Source of the DNA: Rhodospirillales bacterium
GTDB taxonomy: Bacteria; Pseudomonadota; Alphaproteobacteria; Rhodospirillales; Casp-alpha2
DNA length: 64,000 bases
Direction: 5' to 3'
NCBI GenBank assembly: GCA_017644185.1
Contig: JAEPMA010000003.1
Location: forward strand, 248,001 to 312,000
Below are positions 44,426 through 54,514 of this stretch, piece after piece. The position numbers were made by a program, and so were the translations under genes. The stretch's first letter is position 1, and every line of letters starts with the position of its first letter. The notes beneath the pieces were generated by a model, which was not told the origin of the DNA, ran no database searches, and saw only the letters and a list, made by a program, of their open reading frames with translations.

Positions 44426-46827
44426 AATTCACCCTTTCCTGGCTCAAGGAACATCTGGACACAAACGCGTCGCTGACCGAGATCACCGATGCGCTGACCA
44501 TGGTCGGGCTCGAACTCGAAGGGGTCGAGGACCGCGCCAAGGGTCTCGAGACGTTCGTCACCGCTAAAGTCGTCGAAGCCAAACAGCACCCGAACGCCGA
44601 CCGGCTCCGGGTCTGTCAGGTCGACCCGGGTAACGGGGAGACGGTTGAACTCGTCTGCGGCGCGCCCAACGCGCGCACCGGCATGATCGGCGTCTTCGCG
44701 CCTGGCGGGTCCTACATTCCCGGCATCGACGTCACCCTTAAACCGACGGAAATCCGAGGCGTCCTTTCGAACGGGATGCTCCTGTCCGAACGTGAAATGG
44801 GCATATCGGACGAGCACGACGGCATCGTCGATCTCCCCGAAGACACACCCATCGGAAAGCCCGCCGTCGATATCATGGGACTGAACGATCCGATCATCGA
44901 TATCGCCATCACACCGAACCGGGGTGATTGCCTAGGCGTCAGGGGCATTGCCCGCGACCTTGCAGCCGCCGGCATCGGTTCTTTGAAACCGCTCGCCAAC
45001 GGCCCTGTCCCCGGCAGCTTCGAAAGTCCGATCAACGTACACCTTGATTTCGATGATCCAGACAACAAGCCGTGCCCGTACTTCGTCGGCCGTTACGTCA
45101 ATGGCGTCACGAACGGGGAGAGCCCGGAGTGGTTGAAAGAGAAACTGATCGCCGTCGGCCTCCGGCCGATCTCGGCTTTGGTCGACATCACCAACTTGAT
45201 GACCATCGACCTGAACCGGCCCTTGCACGTGTTCGACGCGGATAAGGTTAAGGGTGATATTCGCGTCCGGCTGTCGAAATCCGGCGAGAAGATGCTGGCG
45301 CTCAACGAAAAAGAATACACCTTCGACGACGAAATGACCCTCATCACCGACGACAACGGCCCGGAAGGTCTGGGCGGCGTCATGGGTGGCGAAGTCTCGG
45401 GTGTGACCGATGAAACGGTCAATGTCTTCATCGAAAGCGCCTATTTCGATCCGGTGCGCACTGCAATGACCGGGCGCAAGCTGCAGATTATCTCTGACGC
45501 GCGATATCGGTTCGAGCGCGGCATCGACCCGGCATTTCTCGAGACCGGGATGGAGATCGCAACCCGTCTCGTAATGGATCTTTGCGGCGGGGAACCATCT
45601 GAAGTCGTAATCGCGGGCGGCAATCCGGAAAAGGGCCGCAGCCTCGACTTCCGGCCCGATCGTGTGAAGGAACTCGCAGGCGTCGACGTGCCGCGCGACG
45701 AAATTCAGCGCATCCTCGCCGTCCTCGGCTTTGAAATCTCCGGCGACAGCGAGACCTGGCAGGTGAAAATCCCGTCCTGGCGCAGCGACATCGTCCACGA
45801 AGCGTGCCTGGTCGAAGAGGTCGTCCGCATCAACGGTTTCGACAATATCCCCGTCACGCCGCTGCCACGCGAGACGACACTCCCGAAACCGGCACTGAAC
45901 CTGTCGCAGAAGCGCCGCGCCGTGACCCGGCGCACCCTTGCCGCACGTGGGCTGACGGAAGCCGTCACCTATTCGTTCATGGGCGAGAAGGAAGCGGCCT
46001 TGTTCGCCGAAACACCTGACAGCATCCGGATCGCCAACCCGATCAGCTCGGAGCTTTCGGTCATGCGGCCGAGCGCGCTTGCCAATCTGATCCAGGCCGC
46101 CGGGCGTAATGCCGATCGTGGTTTTGCGAATGCCGATCTTTTCGAAGTCGGCCCCGAGTATTTCGGCGACGGCCCGGACGATCAGCGTATTTCGGCGGTG
46201 GGGATACGGTCCGGGTTGACCGGCGCCAAACACTGGTCGAAGGCCCCGGCCCCGGTCGATGCCTACATGGCGAAGGCCGACGCGCTGGCGGTATTGGAAG
46301 CGCTCGGCGCACCCGTTGGGAATCTTCAGGTGTTCACAGATGTGCTGACCTACTACCACCCGGGCCGCGCGGGCGAACTCAGGCTTGGTCCTAAGAACAC
46401 CCTGGCGCGGTTCGGCGAGATCAATCCGAAGGTGCTGCGTGCGCTCGACGTCAAAGGGCCGGTGGTTGCGTTCGAAATCTATCCGGACACGGTGCCGCAA
46501 CCGAAGGCCAAATCCGCGGCGCGGCCGATGCTGACGCTGTCCCCGTTCCAGCCGATCGAGCGTGACTTCGCGTTTGTCGTCGACACCGAAACGGAGGCCG
46601 CCAAGGTCGTGCAGGCGGCGCGTGGTGCCGAGAAAACGCTGATCGCCGATGTCCGTGTGTTCGATGTGTTCGAGGGGCCGTCGCTTGGCGAGGGCAGGAA
46701 ATCGCTCGCCGTCACCGTCGTCCTTCAGCCGACCGAGAACACCCTGACCGACGAAGAGATCGAGGGCATTTCGAAAAAGATCGTTCAGGCGGTCGAAAAG
46801 GCCACGGGCGGGACGTTGCGGGCCTGA
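44422..46827 (+). CDS. pheT: Phenylalanyl-tRNA synthetase beta subunit
   Basis: From ATG 44422 the product is 801 residues, [21 protein letters not shown] onward. It has the tRNA-binding (OB) domain with [20 protein letters not shown]3/B4 editing with [29 protein letters not shown]5 ([13 protein letters not shown]) and the C-terminal ferredoxin-fold anticodon domain ([14 protein letters not shown]). A frame starting at 44359 merely extends into pheS. Length is typical. Confidence 0.98.
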   Translation: MKFTLSWLKEHLDTNASLTEITDALTMVGLELEGVEDRAKGLETFVTAKVVEAKQHPNADRLRVCQVDPGNGETVELVCGAPNARTGMIGVFAPGGSYIPGIDVTLKPTEIRGVLSNGMLLSEREMGISDEHDGIVDLPEDTPIGKPAVDIMGLNDPIIDIAITPNRGDCLGVRGIARDLAAAGIGSLKPLANGPVPGSFESPINVHLDFDDPDNKPCPYFVGRYVNGVTNGESPEWLKEKLIAVGLRPISALVDITNLMTIDLNRPLHVFDADKVKGDIRVRLSKSGEKMLALNEKEYTFDDEMTLITDDNGPEGLGGVMGGEVSGVTDETVNVFIESAYFDPVRTAMTGRKLQIISDARYRFERGIDPAFLETGMEIATRLVMDLCGGEPSEVVIAGGNPEKGRSLDFRPDRVKELAGVDVPRDEIQRILAVLGFEISGDSETWQVKIPSWRSDIVHEACLVEEVVRINGFDNIPVTPLPRETTLPKPALNLSQKRRAVTRRTLAARGLTEAVTYSFMGEKEAALFAETPDSIRIANPISSELSVMRPSALANLIQAAGRNADRGFANADLFEVGPEYFGDGPDDQRISAVGIRSGLTGAKHWSKAPAPVDAYMAKADALAVLEALGAPVGNLQVFTDVLTYYHPGRAGELRLGPKNTLARFGEINPKVLRALDVKGPVVAFEIYPDTVPQPKAKSAARPMLTLSPFQPIERDFAFVVDTETEAAKVVQAARGAEKTLIADVRVFDVFEGPSLGEGRKSLAVTVVLQPTENTLTDEEIEGISKKIVQAVEKATGGTLRA

Positions 46828-46837
46828 CCCCAGACGT

Positions 46838-46909
46838 GTCATTCCCGCGCACGCGGGGGCCCAGTTAGACCAATGAACTTCTGGGTTCCCGTTTTCGCGG
46901 GAATGACAC
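46838..46909. repeat. GTCATTCCCGCG inverted repeat after pheT
   Basis: GTCATTCCCGCGCACGCGGG..CCCAG is mirrored by CTGGGTTCCCG..CGCGGGAATGACAC, making a long hairpin of about 70 bases. It lies between the convergent ends of pheT and the cyclase gene and is the fourth member of the GTCATTCC family in the window. A role as a bidirectional terminator is likely. Confidence 0.78.
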
Positions 46910-46920
46910 GTTCATTCAGT

Positions 46921-48246
46921 TCAACTCGGCTTGTAAACCTTCACCGGTTGCGCGCGGCCCTTGACCTGGGTTTCGCAAACAAGCTCGCAGGCGTAGTCGC
47001 CATCAACCGCCAGATGGGTCGCCTCGCCCATCATGATGTAGGTGCCGTAATCCTTGTTCAGCTGTTCGAGGCGGGCGGCGATGTTGACGTTGTCGCCGTG
47101 TACCGTGAACACCAACCTGTCCTGCGCCCCCACGGCGCCGACCGTGATCTCGCCGGTATTGATGCCGCAGCGGGTCTTGAGAGATACACCGTTGAACAAA
47201 CGTGTGCGCGCCGTCTTCTCGATCTCGATGGCGGTGCGGACGGCGTTCCGGGCGTGGTCCGGGTCTTCCTGAACCGCATTAAAAGTGATCAGCATCAGAT
47301 CGCCCTCGAACAAGGTGATGACGCCGCCGTACCTGTCGATCACTTCCCCCATCGCACCGAAGTATTCGTTGAGGGTTTTCGCCAGTTCCTGCGCCGACAT
47401 GTTTTCGGATACCGTCGAAAACCCTTCGATATCGGTGAATATGATCGTCGCTTCCCGGCTCTCGCCATCACCCGGCTGGATCTGCCGGTCGGATGACGTG
47501 ATCCGCTGCGCCACTTCCTTGGAGACGAACCTGGAAAGATCCTCCGCCGCCGTCTGTTCGAGGACCGCGCGGAAGAACGCGCGGCGTGCCCGGACGACCG
47601 CAATGCTGAGCACCGCCGTCACCAGAAAGATCGAGACCATCTTGTCGATTTCGGCGCCGATCAGTACCGAATTCGACGTCATGTATTGGACGTAATCCCG
47701 CGTGATCATCGGGTCTTCGGGCACGATGGATACGACATACCAGACAAGCACGCTCCACCCGACGATAGCGGCGATCCCCGTCGTCAGGATGTAGCGGGGC
47801 TCGAACCGGAGCGCCCGGAGCGCGATGAAGATGAAGACATACATGATCGTCGGCGCCTTCAGATAGAAACTCGCCGGCTGCTCATACTGGATGTGGAAGC
47901 TCCAGATCAGCAGCATCAACAACGCCACGTCCATCAACACCGATATGGTAAGAAACCAGTGCGGCAGGGAGATTCGATAAGACAGGATAAGGCGGGTCAC
48001 AGTGAAAACGAAGTACGCCGCCAGCGCCACGGGGACGACCTGAAAGGGCGTGTCGGTCATGTTGACCTGCTGGGCCGCCAGCCAGAGGCTGCCGAACAAG
48101 AGAATGAGCGCGAACTGCACCCACGAAATCAGCCGTTCGCTGACCGCCTGGCGCCGTTCGATCTGCTGTCTCACTCGGGCCGGAAGGGCCTGCCGGACGG
48201 GTTCACCGAAAATGAAGTCTGAAAGCTGCTGCCACATGCGGGGCAT
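46921..48246 (-). CDS. Membrane-bound class III adenylate/guanylate cyclase
   Basis: The 441-residue protein has an N-terminal membrane domain of about six helices (residues 40-225) and a C-terminal cyclase homology domain with ATIIFTDIEGFSTVSE (first metal Asp), YGGVITLFEGDLMLITF (second metal Asp), CGINTGEITVGAVGAQDRLVFTVHGDNVNIAARLEQLN (transition-state Asn/Arg region) and a late VKGRAQPVKVYKP. Key catalytic residues look present, so it is probably active. Which nucleotide it cyclises cannot be fixed. It stands alone, flanked by repeats. Confidence 0.9.
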   Translation of the reverse strand: MPRMWQQLSDFIFGEPVRQALPARVRQQIERRQAVSERLISWVQFALILLFGSLWLAAQQVNMTDTPFQVVPVALAAYFVFTVTRLILSYRISLPHWFLTISVLMDVALLMLLIWSFHIQYEQPASFYLKAPTIMYVFIFIALRALRFEPRYILTTGIAAIVGWSVLVWYVVSIVPEDPMITRDYVQYMTSNSVLIGAEIDKMVSIFLVTAVLSIAVVRARRAFFRAVLEQTAAEDLSRFVSKEVAQRITSSDRQIQPGDGESREATIIFTDIEGFSTVSENMSAQELAKTLNEYFGAMGEVIDRYGGVITLFEGDLMLITFNAVQEDPDHARNAVRTAIEIEKTARTRLFNGVSLKTRCGINTGEITVGAVGAQDRLVFTVHGDNVNIAARLEQLNKDYGTYIMMGEATHLAVDGDYACELVCETQVKGRAQPVKVYKPS

Positions 48247-48683
48247 ATTAGCCCCAAGCCGCGATCTGACCAGTAACGAAATGGCGAGAGGGGCGTGATT
48301 GAAGTTTTCGGCTTAGCGAGCAGAAGGCGGCGTGCGGAAAACCACCGGACGGGCATGACGGCGGAACCCGAGCAAGCGCGCGACACCGCGAAAGAACTGC
48401 GGGTTGATGTGCATGTGTTTGAAATCGATTTGCGCGAACATCGGCGTCGACCCAGAAGTCATATTTGATGACCGACTATGGGCTTCGAAACACCCGCCCG
48501 TCTGTGACCGGCGTCACCGGGACTTGGTTAACGGACGCATTTCCCGTCATTCGGCACCTGCGCTTTCGGCGCATCATACTGAAGAAAATCGCGGCTTCGA
48601 TGCGAGAGTTCTCTCTCCCTTGGGAGAAGGACAGGATTAGGAGCCCCTCACGCGACACCCTCTCCCGAGGGAGAGGGCAAAGA
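48247..48683. other. Gene-poor interval with a short open frame and a CCCTCTCCC repeat
   Basis: No gene is supported in this 437-base gap. At 48313-48462 on the minus strand there is a 49-codon frame ending in an Arg-rich segment, but it has no ribosome site and I do not recognise it. At 48606-48681 there is a CCTCTCCC-family repeat: TCTCCCTTGGGAGA near 48613 and perfect arms CCCTCTCCC/GGGAGAGGG at 48658-48677. The latter sits seven bases past the GntR gene stop and could terminate it. Confidence 0.6.
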
Positions 48684-49385
48684 TCAGTCGTAAGCGACGG
48701 CCGGACCGTGCGCTTCACCGGCACCTTCCCTGATCGCCTGCTTGACGGTCTCGCGTTTGTTCTCGAGGTGACGGCTCAGCACTTCCGACAACCGCTTACC
48801 GTCGCGTGCTTCAAGTGCGCATAGCATTTCCTCGTGCTCGCGCATCGCCTGATCCCAGCGTTTATCGGTCATGTTGGCCCTAAAGCGGGCCAGCCGGATA
48901 CGCCCGGCGAGCGATGTGTATTGCGCTTCCAGTGTCGGGTTCGCCGCCGCCTTCAGAATGCATTCGTGAATCTGCTGGTTGACCCGGAAATAATCGGCAA
49001 GTTCGCCGCGGGTGTGATGCAGCGCCATCTGATAGTGCAGCGCACGGATTTCGGCGAACTCGGCGTCGGTCAGTCTCGCGCACGCCAGTTCACCGGAAAG
49101 CGCCTCCAGTGCCCCCATGACCGGGAAAATCTCGTCGATATCGGCCTCACTTAACGTCGCGACGCGTGCGCCCCGGTTCGGGAGAAGCTCCAAGAGCCCC
49201 TCGTTGCCGAGCACCTTGAGCGCTTCACGAAGTGGCGTGCGCGATATTCCCAACATATCGCAGAGCTTCTGTTCGGGAACACGGTCGCCCCCCTTCAGCT
49301 CACCCGAGAAAATCATGTCGCGCAGGCGCCCGACCAGTTCTTCATGCAACGTCGTGCGGGGTGCGATCTCTGAAATTTGGTTCAT
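48684..49385 (-). CDS. GntR family regulator, FCD (FadR) subfamily
   Basis: The 233-residue regulator has an N-terminal winged helix (LVGRLRDMIFSGELKGGDRVPEQKLCDMLGISRTPLREALKVLGNEGLLELLPNRGARVA, residues about 17-76) and an FCD ligand domain with metal-ligand-type His/Asp residues in NQQIHECILKAA and REHEEML. The start overlaps the dehydrogenase stop by four bases (ATGA), so it is cotranscribed with that enzyme. FCD regulators usually sense small organic acids and repress neighbouring genes. Two identical operator-like sites lie at 52414 and 52477. Confidence 0.94.
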   Translation of the reverse strand: MNQISEIAPRTTLHEELVGRLRDMIFSGELKGGDRVPEQKLCDMLGISRTPLREALKVLGNEGLLELLPNRGARVATLSEADIDEIFPVMGALEALSGELACARLTDAEFAEIRALHYQMALHHTRGELADYFRVNQQIHECILKAAANPTLEAQYTSLAGRIRLARFRANMTDKRWDQAMREHEEMLCALEARDGKRLSEVLSRHLENKRETVKQAIREGAGEAHGPAVAYD

Positions 49386-52384
49386 GATGCACCACCTCCG
49401 TTTGCGAGCGCCATCTCGAGAACGCGCGCCACGTGAACCGCTTCGCGCGCCGCGCCGTCAGCGATCTGGTGGCGGCAACTCGTGCCGTCGGCAACGACAA
49501 TCGTATCCATGTCCGCGTTGCGCACTTTTGGCAGGAGTGAGAGTTCCGCCATCTTGATCGAGGTTTCGTAGTTGGCGGCCTCGTACCCGAACGCCCCCGC
49601 CATCCCGCAGCAACTGCTCTCAACCGTCTCAACCTTAAGCCCGGGAACGAACTTGAGGGTTTTCTCGACCGCACTCATCGCCGCGAACGCTTTTTGATGA
49701 CAATGTCCGTGTAGAAGCGCCTTCGATTGCGTAATCGGCTGCAAATCCAGTTTAAACGTGCCGGCATCGATTTCGGAGGCGATGAATTCCTCGAACAACA
49801 TGGCGTGTTTCGCGATCACATCCGCTTCCTCTTTCGGGAGCAATGACGAGAACTCGTCCTTAAGGGTGAACAGGCACGACGGCTCCAAACCAACGATGGG
49901 AACGCCGGCTTTCACGAATGGTAAGACGGCGTCCGCCATCCGGCGCGCTTCGGTTTTCGCCTCGTCGACGAGCCCCGCGGCGAGGAAGGTCCGCCCACAA
50001 CAAAGCGGCCGCTCACCCTTGTTAGGTTTCGCGACGACAACACGATATCCCGCCGCATCCAGCACCCGCTTGGCAGCGTGGAGATTCTCCGGCTCGAAGT
50101 AGGTCGAGAACGTATCGGCGAAAAGGACGACGGCCTGCCCGACAGGGCACGATTCCGGGTGCACGCCGGACGCACTCGTCTCGAAGATATCGCCCCGCCA
50201 TTTTGGGAGCGTGCGCTTCGACGAGAACCCGAGCATGACTTCCGATAATTTCGCGAGACCAGGGATCACATCGCGCAGGTTCAAAAGCCCCGCCATACGC
50301 GATGCCATCGGCGCATAGCGCGGCAGGTAGGCGATCAACTTGTCTTTAAACGAGACGCCGTGGCGCTTGTTATAGTGATAGAGGAATTCGGTCTTCATCT
50401 TCGCCATGTCGACACCCGTCGGGCATTCGCGCTTACACCCCTTGCACCCGACGCACAACCGCATGGTGTCTTTCATGGCGTCGGAGGTGAAGGCGTCGAC
50501 GCCCAACTGCCCCGAAATGGCGAGCCTGAGCGTGTTGGCGCGGCCGCGCGTCAGATGCTGCTCGTCACCCGTCACGCGAAACGACGGACACATGACCCCC
50601 GGATCGGACTTCCGGCATGCGCCATTGTTGTTGCACATCTCGACCGCACCCGAGAACCCGCCCCAGTCCGACCAATCCATCGCGGTTTCGATTTCAATCG
50701 GCTGGTATCCCGGCTTGAAGCGGAACAGGGTGCGATCATCCATCTTCGGCGGGTCGACGATCTTTCCCGGGTTGAACAGGCCGTCTTCGTCAAACGCCTG
50801 CTTCACGTTTCTAAAGGCGGCGACCATCTCTTTGCCGAACATCGGTTCGTGGAACTCGGAGCGTACGAGTCCATCCCCATGCTCACCCGAGTGAGACCCC
50901 TTATATTCACGCACCATCTCGAACGCCTCTTCGGCGATCGCGCGCATCTGCTTGGCGCCCATTTCCTGTTTGAGATTGACCACCGGGCGGACATGCAGTG
51001 TGCCGACGGAGGCGTGCGCATACCACGTCCCCTCGGTCCCATGCTTGTGAAACACCTGGGTCAGGCGGTCGGTGTATTCCGCGAGGTCTTCCAGCCGGAC
51101 CGCGCAATCCTCGACGAAAGAGATCGGCTTCCCGTCCCCCTTCATCGACATCATGATGTTGAGCCCGGATTTCCTGACCTCCCAGATCGCTTTTTGGAAG
51201 TCGGGATCGACGGCTTCGACGACGGCGTCCGGGAAGCCCAGATCGCCCATCAGCTCGACCAACTGTTTCAGGCGCTTTAGATTCTCTTGCTGATCCGGTT
51301 CCGCAAACTCGACCAGCAAAACCGCATCCGGCTCGCCCTTGATGAAGCGGTCGACGGTGTCGCGGAACATCGGGATTTCCCGCGAAAGGCCGATCATGGT
51401 GCGGTCGACAAGCTCGACCGCGACCGGCCCGAGCTTCACCAGATGCTGTGCCGCATCCATCGCGTCATAGAATTTCGGGAAGTGGCAGACGCCGAGCGTC
51501 TTGTTTTTCGGGAGGGGCTGCAGGTCGATATCGATGGATGTGGAGAACGCGAGCGTCCCTTCCGATCCGATCAGAAGATGCGCGAGATTCGGGTGTGGCG
51601 CAGTCTTGTGGACGGTCTGATTGTCCCAGCTGCCGCGGTTGGGCCCCGCCGGCATGAGGGCGTCGATGTTATACCCCCCGACACGCCGCATCAGATCGGG
51701 AAACTTCTCTTTGATCAGCGCTTCGTTGTCGCGGCCAAGCCCCAACAGTGTCGCGACAAGATCACGTTGGATGTCGCTCAGATGCGCCATCGTCATATTG
51801 TCGGTCACTTCGCCGAAGTGCATGGCGGCGCCATCTGCGAGGAGGGCATCGATGGCACGGACGTTATCGCGCATCGTCCCATAGCGGATCGAACGCGACC
51901 CGCAGGAATTATTACCGGTCATCCCGCCGATGGTGGCGCGTGAAGACGTCGAGACGTCGACCGGGAACCAAAGCCCGTGCGGCTTGAGAAACGCGTTCAG
52001 GCGGTCGAGAACGATTCCCGGCTCGACCCGGGCTGTGCGCGAAGAGGCATCGAACTCGAGGACGTTATTCATGTGTTTCGACGTATCGAGCACGATGGCC
52101 TCGCCCACCGTCTGACCACACTGCGATGTCCCACCGCCACGTGGGAGAACGGGCACACCCTCGTCACGGGCGATATCGATCACCGCACGGGCGTCTTCCG
52201 CCGTCTCCGGCACCACGACGCCCACTGGCTCGATCTGATAGAACGATGCATCCGTCGCATATCGACCACGCGAGAACGGGTCGAACAGAACCCTGCCAGA
52301 GATAGCATCATCGATCCGTTTTGCGAGTTTCTCATCACCAATCCGGCCGGTGGCGCGCAGTCCGTAGTCATCGCGGGGCATCAT
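49382..52384 (-). CDS. FAD-linked oxidase / Fe-S fusion dehydrogenase (YdiJ-like D-2-hydroxyacid dehydrogenase)
   Basis: The 1000-residue fusion has an N-terminal FAD-binding type 4 domain (VVVPETAEDARAVIDIARDEGVPVLPRGGGTSQCGQTVG, then IGGMTGNNSCGSRSIRYG), an FAD-oxidase C-terminal domain (about 280-545, ending SGEHGDGLVRSEFHEPMFG), a 4Fe-4S domain with CVGCKGCKRECPTGVDMAKMK (about 650) and a CCG domain (CCGRTFLAAGL and SCCGMAGAFGYE). E. coli YdiJ has the same layout and oxidises D-2-hydroxyglutarate; relatives act on D-lactate or glycolate. It shares a transcript with the GntR regulator. The substrate is inferred only to be a short D-2-hydroxyacid. Confidence 0.9.
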   Translation of the reverse strand: MMPRDDYGLRATGRIGDEKLAKRIDDAISGRVLFDPFSRGRYATDASFYQIEPVGVVVPETAEDARAVIDIARDEGVPVLPRGGGTSQCGQTVGEAIVLDTSKHMNNVLEFDASSRTARVEPGIVLDRLNAFLKPHGLWFPVDVSTSSRATIGGMTGNNSCGSRSIRYGTMRDNVRAIDALLADGAAMHFGEVTDNMTMAHLSDIQRDLVATLLGLGRDNEALIKEKFPDLMRRVGGYNIDALMPAGPNRGSWDNQTVHKTAPHPNLAHLLIGSEGTLAFSTSIDIDLQPLPKNKTLGVCHFPKFYDAMDAAQHLVKLGPVAVELVDRTMIGLSREIPMFRDTVDRFIKGEPDAVLLVEFAEPDQQENLKRLKQLVELMGDLGFPDAVVEAVDPDFQKAIWEVRKSGLNIMMSMKGDGKPISFVEDCAVRLEDLAEYTDRLTQVFHKHGTEGTWYAHASVGTLHVRPVVNLKQEMGAKQMRAIAEEAFEMVREYKGSHSGEHGDGLVRSEFHEPMFGKEMVAAFRNVKQAFDEDGLFNPGKIVDPPKMDDRTLFRFKPGYQPIEIETAMDWSDWGGFSGAVEMCNNNGACRKSDPGVMCPSFRVTGDEQHLTRGRANTLRLAISGQLGVDAFTSDAMKDTMRLCVGCKGCKRECPTGVDMAKMKTEFLYHYNKRHGVSFKDKLIAYLPRYAPMASRMAGLLNLRDVIPGLAKLSEVMLGFSSKRTLPKWRGDIFETSASGVHPESCPVGQAVVLFADTFSTYFEPENLHAAKRVLDAAGYRVVVAKPNKGERPLCCGRTFLAAGLVDEAKTEARRMADAVLPFVKAGVPIVGLEPSCLFTLKDEFSSLLPKEEADVIAKHAMLFEEFIASEIDAGTFKLDLQPITQSKALLHGHCHQKAFAAMSAVEKTLKFVPGLKVETVESSCCGMAGAFGYEAANYETSIKMAELSLLPKVRNADMDTIVVADGTSCRHQIADGAAREAVHVARVLEMALANGGGAS

Positions 52385-52413
52385 CGTCTCCTTGCTAGCT
52401 CTCTGATGCTACA

Positions 52414-52488
52414 AAATTGTATTCAAAAATCAACACCGAAATTAAAACGGCAGAAATTAGGGGTTGCGAAGTTATGAAATTGTATTCA
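52414..52488. promoter_or_regulatory. Divergent control region with two identical GntR-type operators
   Basis: AAATTGTATTCA occurs twice, at 52414-52425 and 52477-52488, with TTG..CAA symmetry. The right copy covers the spacer of a plus-strand promoter TTGCGA (52464)-17-CATTAT (52487) serving the aminotransferase. The left copy covers the spacer of a minus-strand promoter TTGATT-16-TAGCAT serving the dehydrogenase. This placement suits repression of both directions by the GntR protein encoded at 48684. Confidence 0.7.
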
Positions 52489-52531
52489 TTATGCCGCCCT
52501 CGCTGATAATAGCCAGCCACGGAGGAACATC

Positions 52532-53707
52532 ATGGCATACAAGAGCGGCCGACATTTCCTGCAGATTCCGGGCCCAAGCCCGGTCCCCGACCGCGTTCTC
52601 CGGGCCATGGACATGCCGGTGATCGACCACCGTGGTCCCGACTTCGGCGAGATGGGGAAGCGCGTCCTCGAAAAACTGAAGGGCGTTTTTAAAACCGAAT
52701 GCCCGGTCATCGTGTTCCCGTCATCGGGAACCGGCGCGTGGGAAGCCGCGCTCGTCAATGCGCTCAGCCCCGGCGATAAAGTTTTGATGTACGAGACAGG
52801 CCAGTTCGCAACGCTCTGGCACGAACTTGCGACCCGCATCGGGTTGGAGCCGGAGTTTATCTCCGGCGACTGGCGCCACGGCGTCGACCCGGAGAAAGTC
52901 GCGGCACGCCTGAAAGAAGATACCAACCACGAGATCAAGGCCGTCTGCTGCGTGCACAACGAAACCTCGACCGGCGTCACGTCGCGGATCGGTGAGGTGA
53001 GAAAAGCCATCGATAGCACTGGTCACCCGGCGCTGTTCATGGTCGACACCATCTCGGGTCTCGCGTCCGCCGACTACCGACACGATGAATGGGGCGTCGA
53101 CGTCACCATCACCGGGTCTCAGAAGGGTTTGATGCTGCCGCCGGGCCTTGGTTTCAACTGCGTCTCGCAGAAAGCGCTTGCCGCCCACGAAAAGAGCGGC
53201 TTCAAAAAATCGTATTGGGATTGGGGCGCGATGCTGGGGAACAACGCCAGCGGCTTCTTCCCATACACACCCGCCACCAACCTTCTTTATGGGCTTGAAG
53301 AGGCGCTCAAGATGCTGCTCGACGAGGAGGGTCTGGAGAACGTGTTCACGCGTCACAAGCGTCACGCCAAGGCGTGCCGCATCGCCGTCGAGCATTGGGG
53401 GTTGGAAACGCTGTGTCAGGTCGAAGAAGAGCACTCACCGGTACTAACCGGCGTGGTCGTCCCCGACGGCTTCGATGCCGACGAGATCCGCAAGCTGATC
53501 CTCGATAAGTTTGACATGTCGCTCGGCACCGGCCTCGGTAAGGTGAAGGGCAAAGTGTTCCGCATCGGCCACCTGGGTCACTTCAACGACCTCACCCTCA
53601 TGGGGACGCTTTCGGGCGTCGAGATGGGCCTGGCACTCGCTGGCGTACCCATTAACAAGGGCGGCTGCCAGGCGGCGATGGATTATCTCGCTGAGACCGC
53701 GGATTGA
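52532..53707 (+). CDS. Serine-glyoxylate / alanine-glyoxylate aminotransferase family protein
   Basis: The 391-residue class V aminotransferase begins RHFLQIPGPSPVPDRVLRAMDMPVIDHRGPDF, the standard start of serine-glyoxylate aminotransferases. It has SSGTGAWEAAL (64-74) for PLP phosphate binding, VHNETSTGV, VDTISGLAS, and the PLP-lysine Lys198 in GSQKGLMLPPG. The reaction would use glyoxylate or a similar oxoacid as amino acceptor. GGAGGAAC precedes the ATG. It heads the three-gene plus-strand operon opposite the dehydrogenase, so glyoxylate or another oxoacid may connect the two halves. Confidence 0.9.
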   Translation: MAYKSGRHFLQIPGPSPVPDRVLRAMDMPVIDHRGPDFGEMGKRVLEKLKGVFKTECPVIVFPSSGTGAWEAALVNALSPGDKVLMYETGQFATLWHELATRIGLEPEFISGDWRHGVDPEKVAARLKEDTNHEIKAVCCVHNETSTGVTSRIGEVRKAIDSTGHPALFMVDTISGLASADYRHDEWGVDVTITGSQKGLMLPPGLGFNCVSQKALAAHEKSGFKKSYWDWGAMLGNNASGFFPYTPATNLLYGLEEALKMLLDEEGLENVFTRHKRHAKACRIAVEHWGLETLCQVEEEHSPVLTGVVVPDGFDADEIRKLILDKFDMSLGTGLGKVKGKVFRIGHLGHFNDLTLMGTLSGVEMGLALAGVPINKGGCQAAMDYLAETAD

Positions 53708-53710
53708 CCG

Positions 53711-54496
53711 ATGAGTGACAATACGATCCTGGTTGAGCGTGACGACAAGTCGATCGTCACCATCACCATCAACCGGCCCGAAAAACTGAACGCGCTCACG
53801 AAAACCATGTGGGGCAAGCTTGGGGATACCTTCACCGAGCTCAGCGAGGACGACAGCGTCCGCTGCATTATCCTGGCCGGGGCCGGGGAAAAATCGTTCA
53901 GTCCCGGTAACGATATCTCCGAGTTCGAGACAGACCGTTCGAATTCGAAACAGGCGGCGGCTTATGGGGCGTTGATGGCCAAGAACATCGACGCCATGCG
54001 CGCCTGCCCTCATCCCACGGTCGCCGCCATCCGCGGCATCTGTGTCGGGGGCGGGATGGAGATCGCGGGGCTTTGCGATATCCGTATCTGTGGTGAATCC
54101 AGCCGCTTCGGCGTCCCCATTTCCAAACTCGGCCTCGTGATGGGGTATCACGAGATCGGCGCGTTGAAGTCGTTGGTGGGTGCCGGTCCTGCGCTCGAGA
54201 TTCTTCTCGAAGGGCGCGTCTTCGGCACCGACGAAGCGCTACGGCTTGGTGTGATTTCACGTGTCGTACCGGATGCGGAGGTGATGAGTGAAGCCCGCGC
54301 CGCCGCGGAACGGGTAGCCGCAGGCGCCCCCTTGGTGCATCGCTGGCACAAGAAATTCCTTGAACGCCTCGAAGACCCGGCACCCTTGACGGACGAAGAG
54401 ATCGCCGAGGGATTCGAGTGTTATGATACCGAAGATTTCCGGACCGGCTATAAAGCGTTTCTGGAGAAGAAGACGCCCGACTTCAAAGGGCGCTGA
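53711..54496 (+). CDS. Enoyl-CoA hydratase/isomerase (crotonase) family protein lacking the second catalytic Glu
   Basis: The 261-residue protein has the crotonase fold: TITINRPEKLNAL (17-29), oxyanion-hole segments FSPGNDI (63-69) and GICVGGGMEIAG (109-120). The first catalytic Glu of hydratases is matched by Glu117. The second, normally in FGxPE, is replaced: the segment reads FGVPISKLG with Ile137. A classic syn-hydratase reaction is therefore doubtful; isomerase, dehydratase of another type, decarboxylase or hydrolase activity is possible. It starts three bases after the aminotransferase stop and precedes the CoA-transferase. Confidence 0.88.
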   Translation: MSDNTILVERDDKSIVTITINRPEKLNALTKTMWGKLGDTFTELSEDDSVRCIILAGAGEKSFSPGNDISEFETDRSNSKQAAAYGALMAKNIDAMRACPHPTVAAIRGICVGGGMEIAGLCDIRICGESSRFGVPISKLGLVMGYHEIGALKSLVGAGPALEILLEGRVFGTDEALRLGVISRVVPDAEVMSEARAAAERVAAGAPLVHRWHKKFLERLEDPAPLTDEEIAEGFECYDTEDFRTGYKAFLEKKTPDFKGR

Positions 54497-54514
54497 CGGA
54501 GAGAGGATTCATCC

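Noticed and set aside
44932-46842. 636-codon minus-strand frame opposite pheT
   Set aside because: Antisense shadow of pheT.
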